Position numbers and translations under genes: made by a program | DNA from: Adiantum capillus-veneris | Lineage: Eukaryota; Streptophyta; Polypodiopsida; Polypodiales; Pteridaceae | Length of the DNA stretch: 64,000 nucleotides | Assembly (NCBI GenBank): GCA_014529385.2 | Contig: CM043965.1 | Coordinates: 64,174,933-64,238,932 of the forward strand | Direction of reading: 5' to 3' | Shown: positions 20,888 to 33,596 of the stretch, in pieces | Position numbering within the stretch: position 1 is the stretch's first letter | How the letters are laid out: each line of letters begins with the position of its first letter | The notes under the pieces: model-generated | What the model saw: only the letters and a program-made list of their open reading frames with translations | Database searches by the model: none | Told to the model about the DNA's origin: nothing

Positions 20888-21809
20888 TTGTGGGATGCAG
20901 GTCTAACCTCACCATCCTATCTTATTGCAGTATTAGCAAGAACCACGATTAAATTTTCAATCCAGGGGACGAAGCTGACTCGACTAGTGCATAGAGGCTA
21001 CAAGAGGTTGTCAATATCTCGGAAAACAACTAACAACTCGCATCTAACTCAAGCTACACTCAAGTGACTGAAATCACCAAAAGCAAATCGCTCATCGGCA
21101 AACAAATCACATCCGTTACAGCATCAAATGACATCCAAACATAATGAAACCTCTAGGACATGTTTATAAGACCTAAGCACACATGCTTATGGTCTCAAAT
21201 CCCACTTTAGGTCAAGTTCCAAAATCGCAATTATTAACAACAGTGGATTTTTGACCTAGTTGTTTTCGAACCAAAATGCATTTAAATGCTTAGCAATGAT
21301 GCCCCAATATCCCACCTATGCTTAGTTTTTGATTTGGAAGTGTAAATTCCTAGTTATGATGAGATTAGGCCGCGGGTCGGCGACGCCAAAAGCTACAAAA
21401 TACTGTGATGTGTTTACGTCAATGCGTAGAGCTCTTACTTGCGGTTTCAATGCAACAAACACAACTGCAATGTGACAACCGAGGAGGGAGTAGGAAGCGT
21501 GAGAAGGAGAGGAGTGAGCACCATTAGCTCGTGCTGTGTATTTTATTATCCAAAACTTAATAATAACTTACAAAAATTGACTTTTATACCTTAGCCAAGA
21601 TTTTTGGTGGTCAAAACTAATAATCTGGGAGTTCTACCAAAGATGGGTAATGACAGGTTGATATAATCTGGAAGCTTGTAGCCCCAGCTCATTAATTACA
21701 GAGTTTATCCAAGAAAATAGGAGTTACAATATTCTCGATTTATCAAAATAATAAGTATTTTACAATGAGAACTCTGAAAAATAGTATCCGTGTTAGCTTG
21801 CTGCTAACA
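20888..21809 (-). repeat. E 3' LTR, 922 bp
   Basis: Matches 36900-37472 joined to 48203-48554. A minus-strand TATA-like GGTATAAAAG lies near 21588. No ORF. Confidence 0.95.
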
Positions 21810-21823
21810 TTCTCCCCCTCCTC
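21810..21823 (-). other. Polypurine tract of E
   Basis: The minus strand reads GAGGAGGGGGAGAA directly before the LTR start TGTTAGCAGC. Confidence 0.88.
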
Positions 21824-22026
21824 GCCTGTGTTGTCCCTTGACACAACTTTATGGGATAAAGTAGTCTTCGACTGGCGACGACTGGCGAGGTGGTCTTTAA
21901 GTGCACTTAGTGCCTTTTGGTATCTGATCTTTCTTTCTTTATCTGGCACTTGCAAAAATTGCATAGATACTATAAATTTTAGCTCAACCACTGAGTAGCC
22001 TACAAACCTTGATGTGAGGTTGGTGA

Positions 22027-25000
22027 TCATCGGTGGAAATATCTACTTTCACCAAGTGAAGAATCCCGTGTAGAACGCTTCCTCGAATTCCAGCATATTG
22101 TGAGAAGGTAGAAACATGCATCTGGCGTAGAAGCCATAGAGGACTTCTTCGGAAGGTTGGCCACTGAGATCATAGCACAAACCTTTGTTACCCTCGAGGA
22201 ATAACATCCAAGGGGCGCCTGCTTGCTCTGGCTAATTGAACACTTTGATGCATGTGAGCAGCATTTGGTAGATCTTATATAGCATAGCACTTGACAAATC
22301 TGGTAGACTTTTAAAGAATGACATGGCGCCCTTTAGGGTTTTCACCATGTATTCTTCAGTTGCTAGTCCCTTTTCTAGAGCAGGCAATCTAGGGTAGTTT
22401 AGCCAAGTTGACCGCTTCTTGAGTAGTGCCTCATGTGCTATCCAGGTTCTTACTCTTGGTACAAGACAAAAATTGAATCTTTTTGTAGGGTCGCAGGTGC
22501 TCTTGTGAACAGAATCAAGTACCTTGGGTTCTTGTTCAGCCAGCTCAACCTCCACTTTGGGTGGTCTTTATCTGCGCCCTCCACTTGCATGTCTATGTAA
22601 AGTCTTTCTTTTACATGTAGTAACTCAACTTTTATCAGAGGGTAGGGTAGGGACTGTTGGTGCCATTGCGCATTGATTTGATTGGGAGTGAGTTGTGTGA
22701 CATTGACAGAATGAAATACTCTCAGCTCCCAATCCATTGTTGCCTCCCACTGCTCATATCTACCTCTTGTTTAACTTTTTCTTTCGGTGCATCTTCTTCA
22801 GCCTTTGAGAGCTGGACCATGGGCATTGTGTCTTCTTCTGCAATGGGCACCTGAAAATATTCCTTGCCACTCAGCTCTACTGTGGACTGTGTCTCCATTT
22901 TATATTGAGGGTATTTCTATCTGAGGCTGCTCCGAAGTGCCTGCCTCTTCTTGCGTTTCCGGCCTTCCTTCTCTCAGTAGCGGGTTGACTCTTTTGAGTT
23001 CAGCTATCTCCTTCAACAGTTCATCTTCTCTTTGGACCCGCATCAAGACCAGGCCTCTGCGCTGAGATTTCTCTAACTTCAGCTCCAGCTTGAGGTCTTT
23101 ATTTTTCTTTTCTAGCTCCTTGTAGACCTCGTCTGTACCTTTGATCGAGGTGACGACTGGATTTTCTCGTATTTGCCACAAGAATATCGCCTGATCATTG
23201 ATTCTTCGTTCTGAGTACTGTAGAGAAGCATTGGCTACATCTAATTGTACCTAGATTTTTTGAGCTGATAGGGTGGTAGTGAGGAGTTCATTTGTAACTT
23301 CCGTCAGCTGATCAACCTTGGCTTTGCATGCATCTGACAGTTTGATAAGCAGCTCACCCAGCTCCTCCATTTCTTTTTTTTGCTTATCTCTAGCGAGCTG
23401 ACACTGTTCAGCTTCTGATCTCAACTCTTGCACTTGCCTCTGAAGATTGGTGATGACATTAAGTCTATTGTCTAACTCCCATTGGAGTGCGCCGATCACC
23501 ATCTCTAACTCTTTGGCACGTGTGCTACAGCCAAGCGCTGCTGAGCGAAAGCCTTTCTGTCATCTCCTACATTTGCTTAGCATATTCGTTAACCTATAGG
23601 ATGACTTTGTCATTCGATTGCTAGTCTTCATGTCATGCCAACTGAGTTGATGTTTTCGTAGCCTCTTGTGTGTCTTTTGGCTGTGTCAAGATGGCTGGTT
23701 GTTGTTGTTCTTATAGCCATGGCTGTTCTTTCTTTGTGGAGGTAGAGGGTGGTGCCTCGGCCTTGTCTTGTTGTGATGAGGTAGAGGGTGGTTCCTCTAC
23801 CTCTTGTTCTTTTGACTGCTTAAGCCTTGTGGTGTCCTCTTCCATTGCAGGACTTGCTACCTTTTCTATCTCTAGCTCTTTCTCTATTGGCTGCCCTTGA
23901 GTAGATCCAACTACTTGTTGTGTAGATTCATCTGCCTTTTGCTGTTCAGGTTCTTGTGTAGGTTCAAATGCCTTCTACTGTTCAGGTTCTTGTGTAGTTT
24001 CAGCTTCTTTCTTCTGTTTAGCTTCTGCTTCTTTCCTTGGCGCATTTGTTGTGTCTTTAACTGTCGGTGATGGTGGCAGGCTCGGCATTGGTTGATCTTA
24101 CTGTTCAGAGACAGGAGAGGAGATGAGGGGAGACACGTCACCTTGGTTATGGTGTGCTTGTCCTTGTGCAGTAGTTTCCTCTACTCTCTTTTGTTCTTCT
24201 TCCGCCTCCTTTGCTTTTCTCATCGCTTCTTCGGCTTCCTTCAGCTTTAAAGTTTCCGCTTCTTGGTACATTTTTTCCAAGGATTCCGTTGGATCTTCAA
24301 ATTGCTTCCTGGTATGATGCTTTGTTCTAGGCCCTTTAGGCTCAATAGGCACCCATTTTTTGGGTCCTTTCCTTGTGCTTGTCGTTTGCATTGGTATGCG
24401 TATTTCTCTCTTTCAAACGGGGCTTGTTTTTGCACAGGCTCTTCCTGGTGTGCTGCCACGGCTTTTCTCTTTATTTCTTCTATGCACGCTCTTCTTTCTT
24501 CATTATCCGAGCTCTCACTGTTGTGCCTTTCCGGAGAGCTTTCATCCGATTCTTCATCAGATTTGTAGGATCTCTTGGCTGATCTTGTAGCTCGAGGCGA
24601 TGGTTGAGTTGACACTATCCAAGTGTTTTGGTCTGGGACAGATGGTAGGTTGTCGGCCATGCCGATGGCATGGTATGCAATTCTTGTCAATACCTTTGGT
24701 GCACCCAGGTAAGTAATCTTTCCTTCTTTCTTTGTGCCTTTAAAAGTGGTCAAGACATATTGTGCATGGTCCAGTGGTTGCCTGGTTGTTGGCTTAAGGA
24801 CTTGCGTGAAGGTAGTGGCAATCGCATGATTGGACGTGGTATACCTTGGTGGCCTTTTAGCAAGGAAATGAAAGTGTTGGTGGTATAACCTGGCTGGCTC
24901 TTTAACTTGTTTGTGAATAAGGTCAATAAAGGTGGCTACGGCGGTCTCTTTGGTGAAAGTACCTGTGTTTTCCTATCCCTTGCCCTCATTGTCATTCCTT

Positions 25001-25443
25001 CTGTGGGCAGTCTGAGGGCTTCTGCCACTATTTCCTTGGTTATCACCACTTCAACTTTATTTCCCTGAGCGACAAAAATCTGTGCAGTTCCATCTTCTTT
25101 GATCGTGGATAAAAGCTCGTAAGCTTTTTGGAAGTCCACACCGCACGGCTCATGTTCATAGAAATCTCTGAGTCCTAGCCCGCGGTTGGCTTCCTTAATC
25201 TCAGGCTTCGCGGTGAAATCATACACTTATTTTGGTAGGAGTTGCAACTCTACCTGATGTCCCTCCTCACTCTTGTATTTGCCGGTGAACACTGTGGTGC
25301 GATGCTCTTCTAGCTGTTCTTTTAGAAAGATAGGCTGCCTTGGCGGCTTTAACTGAATCTGGATCCAGTTGGTATGCGGGTAGCTCCTGCAACTTTTCTT
25401 TTTGGTTGAGCTTCTTCTTGGCCCTCTCTACTGTTTGCATGGC
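22027..25443 (-). pseudogene. Large extra 3' ORF of E, broken, with coiled coils
   Basis: About 3.4 kb of degraded coding sequence between the spacer and the 3' LTR. It appears to start at an ATG at 25443 (MQTVERAKKKLNQKEKL). A globular part near 25226-24936 reads GLGLRDFYEHEPCGVDF and VVITKEIVAEALRLP, which resembles domains in plant transposon-associated extra ORFs. Next come charged Glu/Lys/Gln-rich stretches (24390-23700), then heptad-like coiled coils (about 23500-23250 and 23150-22950), then a Trp- and Leu-containing part with VPRVRTWIAHEALL and ALEKGLATEEYMVKTL (22555-22232). Many frameshifts and stops interrupt it, and I could not define one continuous frame. The function is unknown; env-like or accessory roles are only possibilities. 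Confidence 0.55.
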
Positions 25444-27600
25444 TCCTATTCAGTGAATAGAGTGTTAAAGTTAGCAGATTTGTCGGATTTTTCTATGAAG
25501 TGTTCTTTAGTCTGAAATGCTGACAATTTTAGTCCAATTTGCTTCAAATCAATTTTTGAACAAGCATAGATGCATAAAAACATGCAAGGAACAAAAGTGT
25601 AAAGTCCAAACAAAATTTTGCAACCAAAGTAAATAATCACGATTATTTACAGCTGAGTATTTTTTTCAACATTTTGCAAACTTGGCATTTCAGGCTTGAG
25701 GTATATACCAAATACATGCTCTGAGTGAAATATGGGCTCATTTGGATGCATAGGGTCAAAATGGTACCAGATTTTGGCTTTAGGTCTTTGAAACAGTAGA
25801 TATAATGGAAATTTGAGATTTTGAGCTCCAAATTGGTTCAAACTTGGCTAGTAGGCTTAACAAATCATGCACTTTGGATGTATGATCAAAAATCCCCCAT
25901 CTTGGCTAGAAAGTAAATGATCACGATTATTAACTTTTCTACCAGAATTAACAATTTTGGTTCTAGGCATTGTATAGACTCTGTGTATGAGATATGAGGT
26001 GATTTGAATCAAGAAATGTGGTCCATAACCCAAAAATTGGCTTGCAAAGACTTCTTTGCGTTTTCTGGCAATTTTCCAAGTTATAGGTGCTCATTTTGGC
26101 TCATATTTGATTTTTGGCATGTAATAGGTGTGTACACATGATAGGTGAGGTGATGATACAAGTTCCAAGCAAAAATAGTGCAGAAGTAAATAATCACGAT
26201 TATTTACAGCAGTCACAAATTTTTTGCAAAACTTAAAAATTTTGACCTAAATACATTCTATACACCTAAAACAAGTTCTAAATTGAATTTGGTCAAGTTT
26301 GGTCTTGCCGGCATCACTTTCTGCTTTATCGACTCTGAAATCTCTGATTTCTGTGACTATACTGCTTGTTGAGTTGGTTAGTCAATTTTGAGGCTTTGGA
26401 CTTGTCTGCAACATAGTTGTGAAGTATCTCATCCAATTCTGGCTCATTTGGAGTCAGTTTGACCCCGTATGTTAAATTTGATGCTTTGTAGCCTTCGAGC
26501 CGTTTTTTGCTTTTCGAGGGCTTTGCTTGATTGATTTCATGAAACCAATCATATACATTGTATATGAACCTCGTAGGCAAGCTGTTTCTGGAGTCAGATC
26601 GGAATTCTGGCATCTGCCAAAAACCTAGCTTTTCTACCGGGGACCCCCTAGACCCCTGCCGAATGGTCAACTTATGATATAGAAGGGTTCTATTTTGTTA
26701 GGGCATGCTACAGCTCAAATCTCATCCGATTTGGTCGAGTTGACACGCTGCTATGGTCAGTTTTTGGTCGTAGGTCTTCGTGTACTGCTCGATTTCTAGG
26801 GTTTTTTCTAGGGGTATAGACTAGCTACAGCCGTAAAAAATGGATCATTGATGAGTAAAGAACTTACCCCTCATGTCTCGTGTGAGACGGCACTGAAAAC
26901 GGGCAACTGTAGACTCCGGAAAAGACACATAACAGAGGTCGAAAAGCTCTCTCTGCAAAGGCCACAAGTGGAAATGAGGTGGTTTTAGCCTACCTTGGAT
27001 ATCTATACCCGGACTTCCCGAACCATTTTTCCCCAAATACCCCCGTTAGTCCTACTAGGCCGTGAAATCTATGTTAGACTCAAAAATTTCCTTGATCGGA
27101 TTCCTGTAGCTCATTCTGCAAGAATTTTGCAAAAGTAGGTATGGCTGCCTAATTTAGGCTTCCCGCTTCCAACTTCTGATTTTATTGAAAATTTTTGTGC
27201 TTGTTTGCCTTGTCTTTTTGATACCATCGTGTCTTCCTTTTTTTCATCTGAGCTTCTTTGCTATTTATTATTAATTTTTGACTTGTTTATTGAAAAAATC
27301 AAAGAAAATAACAAAATATTCCAAAAAAGTAAAGTGAAAATCCAATAATTAAGAAAATCCATTGAAAAACACAACTTTATTATTTTTTGAAGGATTTCTC
27401 TATTTTTAAGTCCCATTAGCAATAAAAATGATGAAAAATAACCAAAAAGGACTATCTTTTTATGACTTTTTGATAGTATATACACTATTTACACTCATTG
27501 GGAAGATATTATTACTGAATTTTCCCTTGATGATGAATTATAAGGGCATTATTAGGTAATATTGCAAAAAATCACACGTTAACATCGAACTTTTTCCTCC
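25444..27600. other. Non-coding spacer of E with dyad repeats
   Basis: A/T-rich sequence with no convincing ORF between pol and the 3' ORF. It holds three copies of a dyad with arms GTAAATAATC and GATTATTTAC around a 2-bp centre, at 25629-25650, 25913-25934 (one imperfect arm) and 26186-26207, spaced 273-284 bases. The same dyad occurs in the E leader. Confidence 0.8.
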
Positions 27601-27625
27601 CTCGTCAAACATTGCCCTTAGTTAC

Positions 27626-28887
27626 TTAGTGCCCTTCCACCCCTCCTAGATGGCGTACTCCGGGATGACTGTGTGCATGGGTTGAACAATCATGTCTATG
27701 CATAGCCGTGGTTGGCTCTACCATGCTTTGAAGATCAATGCAATTTAAACCACTATGCTCTGCGAGAGCTGGGTCTTGAGTAATTAACTCAAGGGTGTCT
27801 GATGTCGAAGCTTTCTGATGTTTTCTTCCCAAGAGCAATTCTCGTAGGTTGTGTGCTCTCTATTTGATTGTACCATCAGGTTGCTTCAGCACGTTGATTG
27901 CTTGAGTTGTTGGTAGCACTTTTGACTGTTGTTGAGCTTTTTCTCGCCATTGGTAGGTTGGTTTGCTTGGTGTGGAATGGTGTGGTGGAGTCTTCTGAGA
28001 CTTAACTCGCCATTGCTTGATTGGTTTTATGGTTTGAGGAGAAGATAAGTGCTCCTTTTTTGTTCAAATCCATTTCAAGTTAGGTTCCTTGCTCGGAGAT
28101 GCTCGTATCTGTGTTTTTACCCTTGGAACCTTCTTTTGTTTTGTCGGTGATGTTTTGGGCACCCAGATTTGAATCCACTTATCCTTAAGTTGTGCTTTTG
28201 GTACCCAAATTTTCCTGACTCCTTGCATGCTACTTTAGCATTTGCTTGTCAAGGGGATGGAGAAGATTGATTACATTGCGGTTTGGTCTATTGATTGCTT
28301 CCTTTCCATTCCTCTTTGCTTGGTGCAATTGGAACAATGAGTTGCCCGCCTTTAGGTGATAGCTTGAGCTGATTTGAATCCCAATCTGGTACTGCTTTGT
28401 ATGTCCACATCCAGGGAATTCCAAGAATCAGTGTCTCATTCATGTGTTTATCCGGTAAGCATACAAACTAATGAGGACATGAACATCCATGTACTACCAT
28501 GTTCAAGTTGACTACTCCCAATGTTGGGGTTGGGTTCTTGTTGCATCCTTTGATTTTCGTTATTCCTGCTGTCAATGCTTGACTTGTTGCCTTCTTGTAT
28601 GTGGAATAACTGATTGCATTTACTCTAGCTCCTGTGTCGACCAAAGCATTGGTGCTATGATTGTTGAGCTGTACTTTGATGTGCAAGTCCATTCCGTCTA
28701 ACCAGTCATCATCTGTTGAAACTGCATCTTTAGGTAATTCCCATTGTCGATCATCTATTTCCACAGTGTTGATGGGAATTCGTATCTGTTGATTCTTGAG
28801 AGCAACTTTCCATTTGAGTACTTGAAGCCAAGCTATGGGCTTTATTAATAACCTGCTGTCGTTTAATCCTCCTTTGCATGGCTGCAT
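27626..28887 (-). pseudogene. Second retropepsin-like ORF of E, after the integrase
   Basis: The open frame starts at the ATG at 28887. At its residues 80-95 it reads NALVDTGARVNAISYSTYKK, a classic aspartic protease active site (D84-T-G-A). After a frameshift near 28460 the sequence continues with LILGIPWMWTYKAVPDWD, matching the ILG-containing second half of a retropepsin. Downstream (28300-27630) is a basic tail with repeated IWVPK and WR-K motifs, ending at a stop at 27626. It follows the integrase C-terminus directly. E already has a normal protease before RT, so this is an additional protease-like domain in an unusual place. Whether it was active is unknown. Confidence 0.65.
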
Positions 28888-30184
28888 GCATTCTTTCTAA
28901 CAATTCATTGGTTAGCGGCAAATTGTATTTCTTTAAACGGCATCCACTTGTCCAATTAGCCATTGGTTCACCATTTAGGGTGGACAACTTCACTCCTCCG
29001 CTTGGAGATACATCTTCCATGATAAACAGTCAGTTTCCCTTTTTCTTAAACTTGGGAATGTGTTGCTTAAGGGAATGGATTAAAGCTAAGTCCCCTTTCT
29101 TGAAGATTTTTTTTATTAGATGGGAATCAAAAAATTGTTTTTGTTTCTGCTTTTGTGCATAGATGTGAGCTACAGCAGTTAGCCTTTGCTCATCTAGCTT
29201 TTCCAAATTTTCAAGTCTTTCTGACAATTCATGTCCAATCCACTCGAGATTCTTTGCTACCCTTAGTGTCGGCAATAGAAATTCTATTGGTAGTATGGCA
29301 TCAAGACCATAAACAAGGTTAAAGGGTGTAGCATTTAAAGCTGTTTTGAATGAAACTCGATAAGCCCATAGAGTTGTGTGGAGATTCATTTCCCAGTCTG
29401 TCCTTCCTGAACTAACCACTTTAGTCAATACCGAGCTAAGAATTTTGTTCGTATGCTCAGCTTGTCCATTTGCTTGTGGGTGATAGGGAGCTGATTTGTT
29501 ATGGATGACCATAAACTCATTAAGCAAATACTCAATTATCTCATTGAGGAAATGAGTTCCCCGATCACTGATAATTTCTATTGGTAGTCCATATCTCGTT
29601 AATACATACTCATATAAGAATGCGGTAGTGGTTCTTGCATCATTCTTTTAAGTTTCTTTAGCCTCGGCTCACTTGGTCAAATAGTCCGTAGCTACAATGA
29701 TATATTGAGCTTGAGTTCTATAAGCAGGTGGTTGTATTGGCCCAACAAAATCTATACCCCATTTTGTGAAAGCTCTTGCCCCCATCATTGATCTCAAGGG
29801 CATGCTATCTACAAGTGTTGGCATTTTTGCTTGTTGATAAGCATCACACCTTCGAACGTATTGTTCGGCATCTGCAAAAAGTGTTGGCCACCATATACCT
29901 GCCATTAAGATTGCTATAGCGGTGGTCTCACTAGAAAAGTGACCTCCAGCTAATCCAACATGTGTTTGTTCTATAATTGGAATATATTCATCTTCATTTG
30001 CACAAAGACGTAAATGTTGATATTTACCTCTCCGATACAATTGGTTCCCTATAAGAGCATAATCTCTTGTTTCAGTTTCAATTGCTCTTTGACGGCATTT
30101 ACTCATATCCTCAAGAAATGTTCGGCTTGATAAGTAAGTAATTAGATAGTTACTCCACCTTGGAAGAGGTGATATTTGAAACAT
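28751..30184 (-). pseudogene. E integrase
   Basis: In minus order: the zinc-binding region (THVGLAGGHF ... RRCDAYQQAK, where the last Cys of HHCC has become Tyr), the core with KWGIDFVGPI, an interrupted stretch with two stops near 29650, IISDRGTHF and QANGQAEHTNK for the remaining catalytic Asp and Glu, then the C-terminal end with VKLSTLNGEP and WTSGCRLKKYNLPLT near 29000-28880. The last part is typical of Gypsy pol ends. It needs frame changes near 29030 and 29530. Confidence 0.85.
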
Positions 30185-30348
30185 TGTTACGTGAGGTATG
30201 GGTGTTTTTTTTTTACATTGAAGATAATCATTTACAAAAGATCAAACATCACCCCTCATATTCGGCCAAAATACTCCAAGTCTCAAGATTCGTTACATAG
30301 TTTGGTCTTCCGCAAAGTGAAGTCCTACTATGGTAACATGTGTTTGAC

Positions 30349-30990
30349 TTAGGTACTATTTTTTTCCTCAAGATTAATGCATAAGAGGAATATTCCATCT
30401 CGATTTCTTTTGTATAGCCTGCCAGCTAGTAATTGATACATAGCCGATTGCTCAATCAATTTGATCATAATAGGAAGTGGTATTGGTGAATCACTTGAGC
30501 TATTGTCATCAATGACACCATGTTTTCCGACCATCGAGGTATCATTTCCACACAGAACAAATAGGCATCTGGTAGATCGTCGTCTATCGCTTTAGGTGAT
30601 TCTTCTGAAACAATCCTTGACAAATGATCTGCTCGTTGATGTGTAGTGCCCCACAGTGAAATCAAATTCCAGAAGAATGATGAACCATCTCACTATTCTT
30701 CCTGTGTTGCATGGCTTGTTGACCAAGTACAACAAAGCTTGGTGGTCCACAAAGAACACAAACTTGCTGGCTAATAGGTAATGTTTATACTTTTTAATGG
30801 CATATATTGTTCCTAATCCTTCCCTTTTGGTGGTGGTGTAATTCTTTTCCGCCATGTTCAACTGTCGACTAGTATAAGAAATAGGAAAGTAAATTTTCCC
30901 GTCTCCTAGTTGAGCTAGTATACAACCGATAGCAAAATTGGAAGCATCTACATGTATGTGGAATATCTTATTCCAATCTGGTGCTTTCAA
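30349..30990 (-). pseudogene. E RNase H and connector
   Basis: RNase H of the Ty3/Gypsy type: FHIHVDASNFAIGCIL (first Asp), NYTTTKREGLGTIYAI (Glu) and FVDHQALLYLVNKP (Asp), from 30990 to about 30660. The connector near 30630 reads HQRADHLSRI. A frameshift at about 30620 separates the two. No second RNase H follows. Confidence 0.85.
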
Positions 30991-31957
30991 TTTGGAGCTG
31001 AGGTGAGAGCTTGCTTGAGCTTCATGAAGGATTCCTCACATGCCTTGGTCAACTCAAAGTGTGTAATCAAGCTATACATGCGTTTTGCAATTATAGTGTA
31101 CATATAGATGAACCGTCGGTAATATCCACAATGCCCCATGAAGGCTTGTACCCCCTTGACTGTTGTTGGTCTAGGTAAATCAGCAATGACATTAATTTTT
31201 TCAATATCAGTAGCTATGTCATGTTTAGACACTATATGTCCAAGAATTTTTCCTTGTCTACCCATGAATGTGCACTTTTCAAGATTTAAGAAAATCCTAT
31301 AAAGTCTACATTTTTTGAATACCTTATTGAGGTGTTCAAAATGATCAGCTTGGATTGATGAATGTACGCATAGATCATCCATATATACGTTTAAAAATTT
31401 CCTAAGATATTGTTTAAAATCTTGGCTCATCAGCCTTTGGATGTGGCTGGAGCATTAGTTAATTCAAACGGCATAACCCGATAGGCAAAAATATCCCATT
31501 CTATTGCAAAAGTAGTTTTATGTTGATCTTTTGGGTCAATCAAAAGTTGATTGTATCCTAAAAAGCCATCCAAGAAGCTGTAAGCTTCTTTTCTTGCAAC
31601 TCGTTCCAAAACATGCTCAGTGATTGGAAGAGGAAAATTGTCTCTAATGGTAGCTGGATTCACTTTTTTGAGATTAACAGACACTCGTAATTTTTCATTC
31701 TTCTTGGGTACTACCACAATTGGAGACACCCAATCTGTGTGTTCAATTTCGTAAATGAATTCGGCTTCCTTTAGTTTTTCAATCTCTTCTTTGATCTTTC
31801 CGACAAATGTTTCATTATACATGTATGGCCTTTGTCTACTTGGTTTTGCATCATCTCTCATGGGTATGGTATGTTGACAGATTTCTGGATCAACACCCTT
31901 GAGATTCTTATAAGACCAAGCAAAGATATCTCGATATTCTTTTAGCAAGCTTAGCAA
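30987..31957 (-). pseudogene. E reverse transcriptase
   Basis: Two overlapping frames. 31957-31430 carries the fingers and palm start (DWVSPIVVVPKKNEKLR, SFLDGFLGYNQ, VMPFELTNAPAT). 31430-30987 carries the catalytic YMDD (LNVYMDDLCVHSS) and the thumb (GHCGYYRRFI). A small deletion or frameshift at the junction, in the block normally reading NAPATFQR, splits the enzyme. Confidence 0.88.
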
Positions 31958-32222
31958 GAGCTCTTCTTCCTTCTCTGTTAGGTCGTTTGCAATGTAAGCA
32001 GGTCTAGGCTCTTCCCTTGGTTCAGCCAGGTCTATCTTTTTAGCATTTTCAGGTCCTTCGTAGGAATTTCTTGTTTTCGTAGTTCCCTAACAGGTTGTTC
32101 GACTATGATTTTTTGATCTTGGAGAGTATAGTTTTTGTAATGGGATGGAACACTCATTACATCCTTAACATCCTCTTCCGTGGTTTCCATTTTGGTCGTA
32201 TATATCTCCTTTAGAGCTTTTT

Positions 32223-32925
32223 TTAACTCTTGATATTTTTTTTCTCAATATGTGTCACGATTGGCCCCTTTCTTGTTTGGTTGGCTTTCCTTGAGTATCC
32301 TTCCTTGTTTTTCTTGATGTTTTTGACATTTTTGGATTTTTGTTTGAAGGATATCTGCCAGTGATTGTCCTTGAAACAATCATTTGCATCTATCTTCATC
32401 AGGAATTGTATTCTACTAGAGACTGATGGCATAGGTCTCGCTTTCACATTTTTGGTGTCTCTTTTTCCTCTATACCATTTTTGTCTTCTGAATTTCTGGT
32501 TAGGAAAGTCAAAAAAAATTTCCTCCTCTCCTTTCATGAGTAGCTTAGCTCTCGAATGTTCTTTTTCTAACCCCGAATCTATTGAGGTAGCTGAGTGTTC
32601 ATCTAACTCATCTGTTGCATCGTAGTAGAGGTCTGAAAAGACTTGTTGAGCTTTCATCAAGTCCTTGGGGTTCCTCATCTTCATCTTCAATGTTGAGGAT
32701 TGAAATCATTTGGATGGGAATTATGTCGTAGCCATCCTCATTGCAAAATTTAGTAGGCATAGACGTATTCACACATACATCCATTGTCGCTAAAATTTGA
32801 GTCCACTCGAATGGCTCAAACAGGTGCTCTGGAAAGGGTTTAGGTACATAGGCTTTGTCTGTGCAATCCCTTTCTAAAATACATTCTTCTCGTTTTAAAC
32901 TCCCACTTTCTGAAGCTCCACACAT
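32223..32925 (-). pseudogene. E protease-to-RT linker
   Basis: Acidic, low-similarity coding remnants (32925-32608 and 32690-32223) between protease and RT. The open stretches fit a long linker; no domain is recognised. From 31958 to 32222 the frame is broken. Confidence 0.45.
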
Positions 32926-32949
32926 CTAAATAGGAGTGTCTTTGTTTAA

Positions 32950-33456
32950 CTAGGATAGAAGCTTAGTTTCAGCCGAAGAGACTGAATCAAACTCTTGTCT
33001 GGGTGTTTTCAAGACATCTCTATAAGTGTGATCTTTTAAATTTACCCTTGTTATAGATCCCACTTGCTTCAAGTACAGATAATTGTTTTCCCAATCTTGG
33101 ATGAGTTGTACCTGTCGCATGAAAGGTCTTCCTAGTATGATTTCATAATTGAGTTTTTTTTCAGAGTCTACTATGGCAAAAGTGTGTTGATATTCAATTT
33201 CACAAGAATTGACTATCACTTTTTCAAGTAGCCCTAATGGTCTCTCAATGTGTGTGTCAGCTAGTTGCAATTTCATTCGAGTTTGTCTAATGGTTGGTTG
33301 TCCCCAGGGTCCCCATACTGCTTTCGTGACTATGGCTATGCCTGCTCCACTATCCAGTATTGCCATGGTTTCAATGTCATTATATTTCACTGGAAGGGTG
33401 GTGTTTCCTTCTTCTCCTTTGTAATATTCTCCGACTTTGTCATTGGAACAGATCAA
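32950..33456 (-). CDS. E retropepsin (first protease)
   Basis: Aspartic protease that processes the polyprotein. In the 168-residue frame the active site is AILDSGAGIAIV with D35, followed by a flap region and EIILGRPF at about 105-112, then QDWENNYLYL. All expected motifs are present. It is part of a gag-pol polyprotein whose upstream frame is broken, so the ATG at 33456 is probably not a true start. Confidence 0.88.
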   Translation of the reverse strand: MICSNDKVGEYYKGEEGNTTLPVKYNDIETMAILDSGAGIAIVTKAVWGPWGQPTIRQTRMKLQLADTHIERPLGLLEKVIVNSCEIEYQHTFAIVDSEKKLNYEIILGRPFMRQVQLIQDWENNYLYLKQVGSITRVNLKDHTYRDVLKTPRQEFDSVSSAETKLLS

Positions 33457-33596
33457 ATCTCTTTGTTATCCATTTCGTTTTTTTATTTTCCCAAATTTTT
33501 TGAGATCAGCCTCGTTATCCCCACCTTCTCTAGGGTTTTCTGTAGATCATTCCATAGATATGGTCTAAGTTTTAATAGTCTCCCAAAGTAAGAGTG

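Noticed and set aside
21781-21809. TGTTAGC/GCTAACA inverted pairs at the E LTR end and F LTR start as a separate DNA transposon
   Set aside because: They coincide with LTR termini that have primer sites or polypurine tracts and 5-bp target duplications.
22027-25443. A host plant gene in antisense
   Set aside because: It lies inside the intact boundaries of E, between its spacer and polypurine tract, so it belongs to the element.
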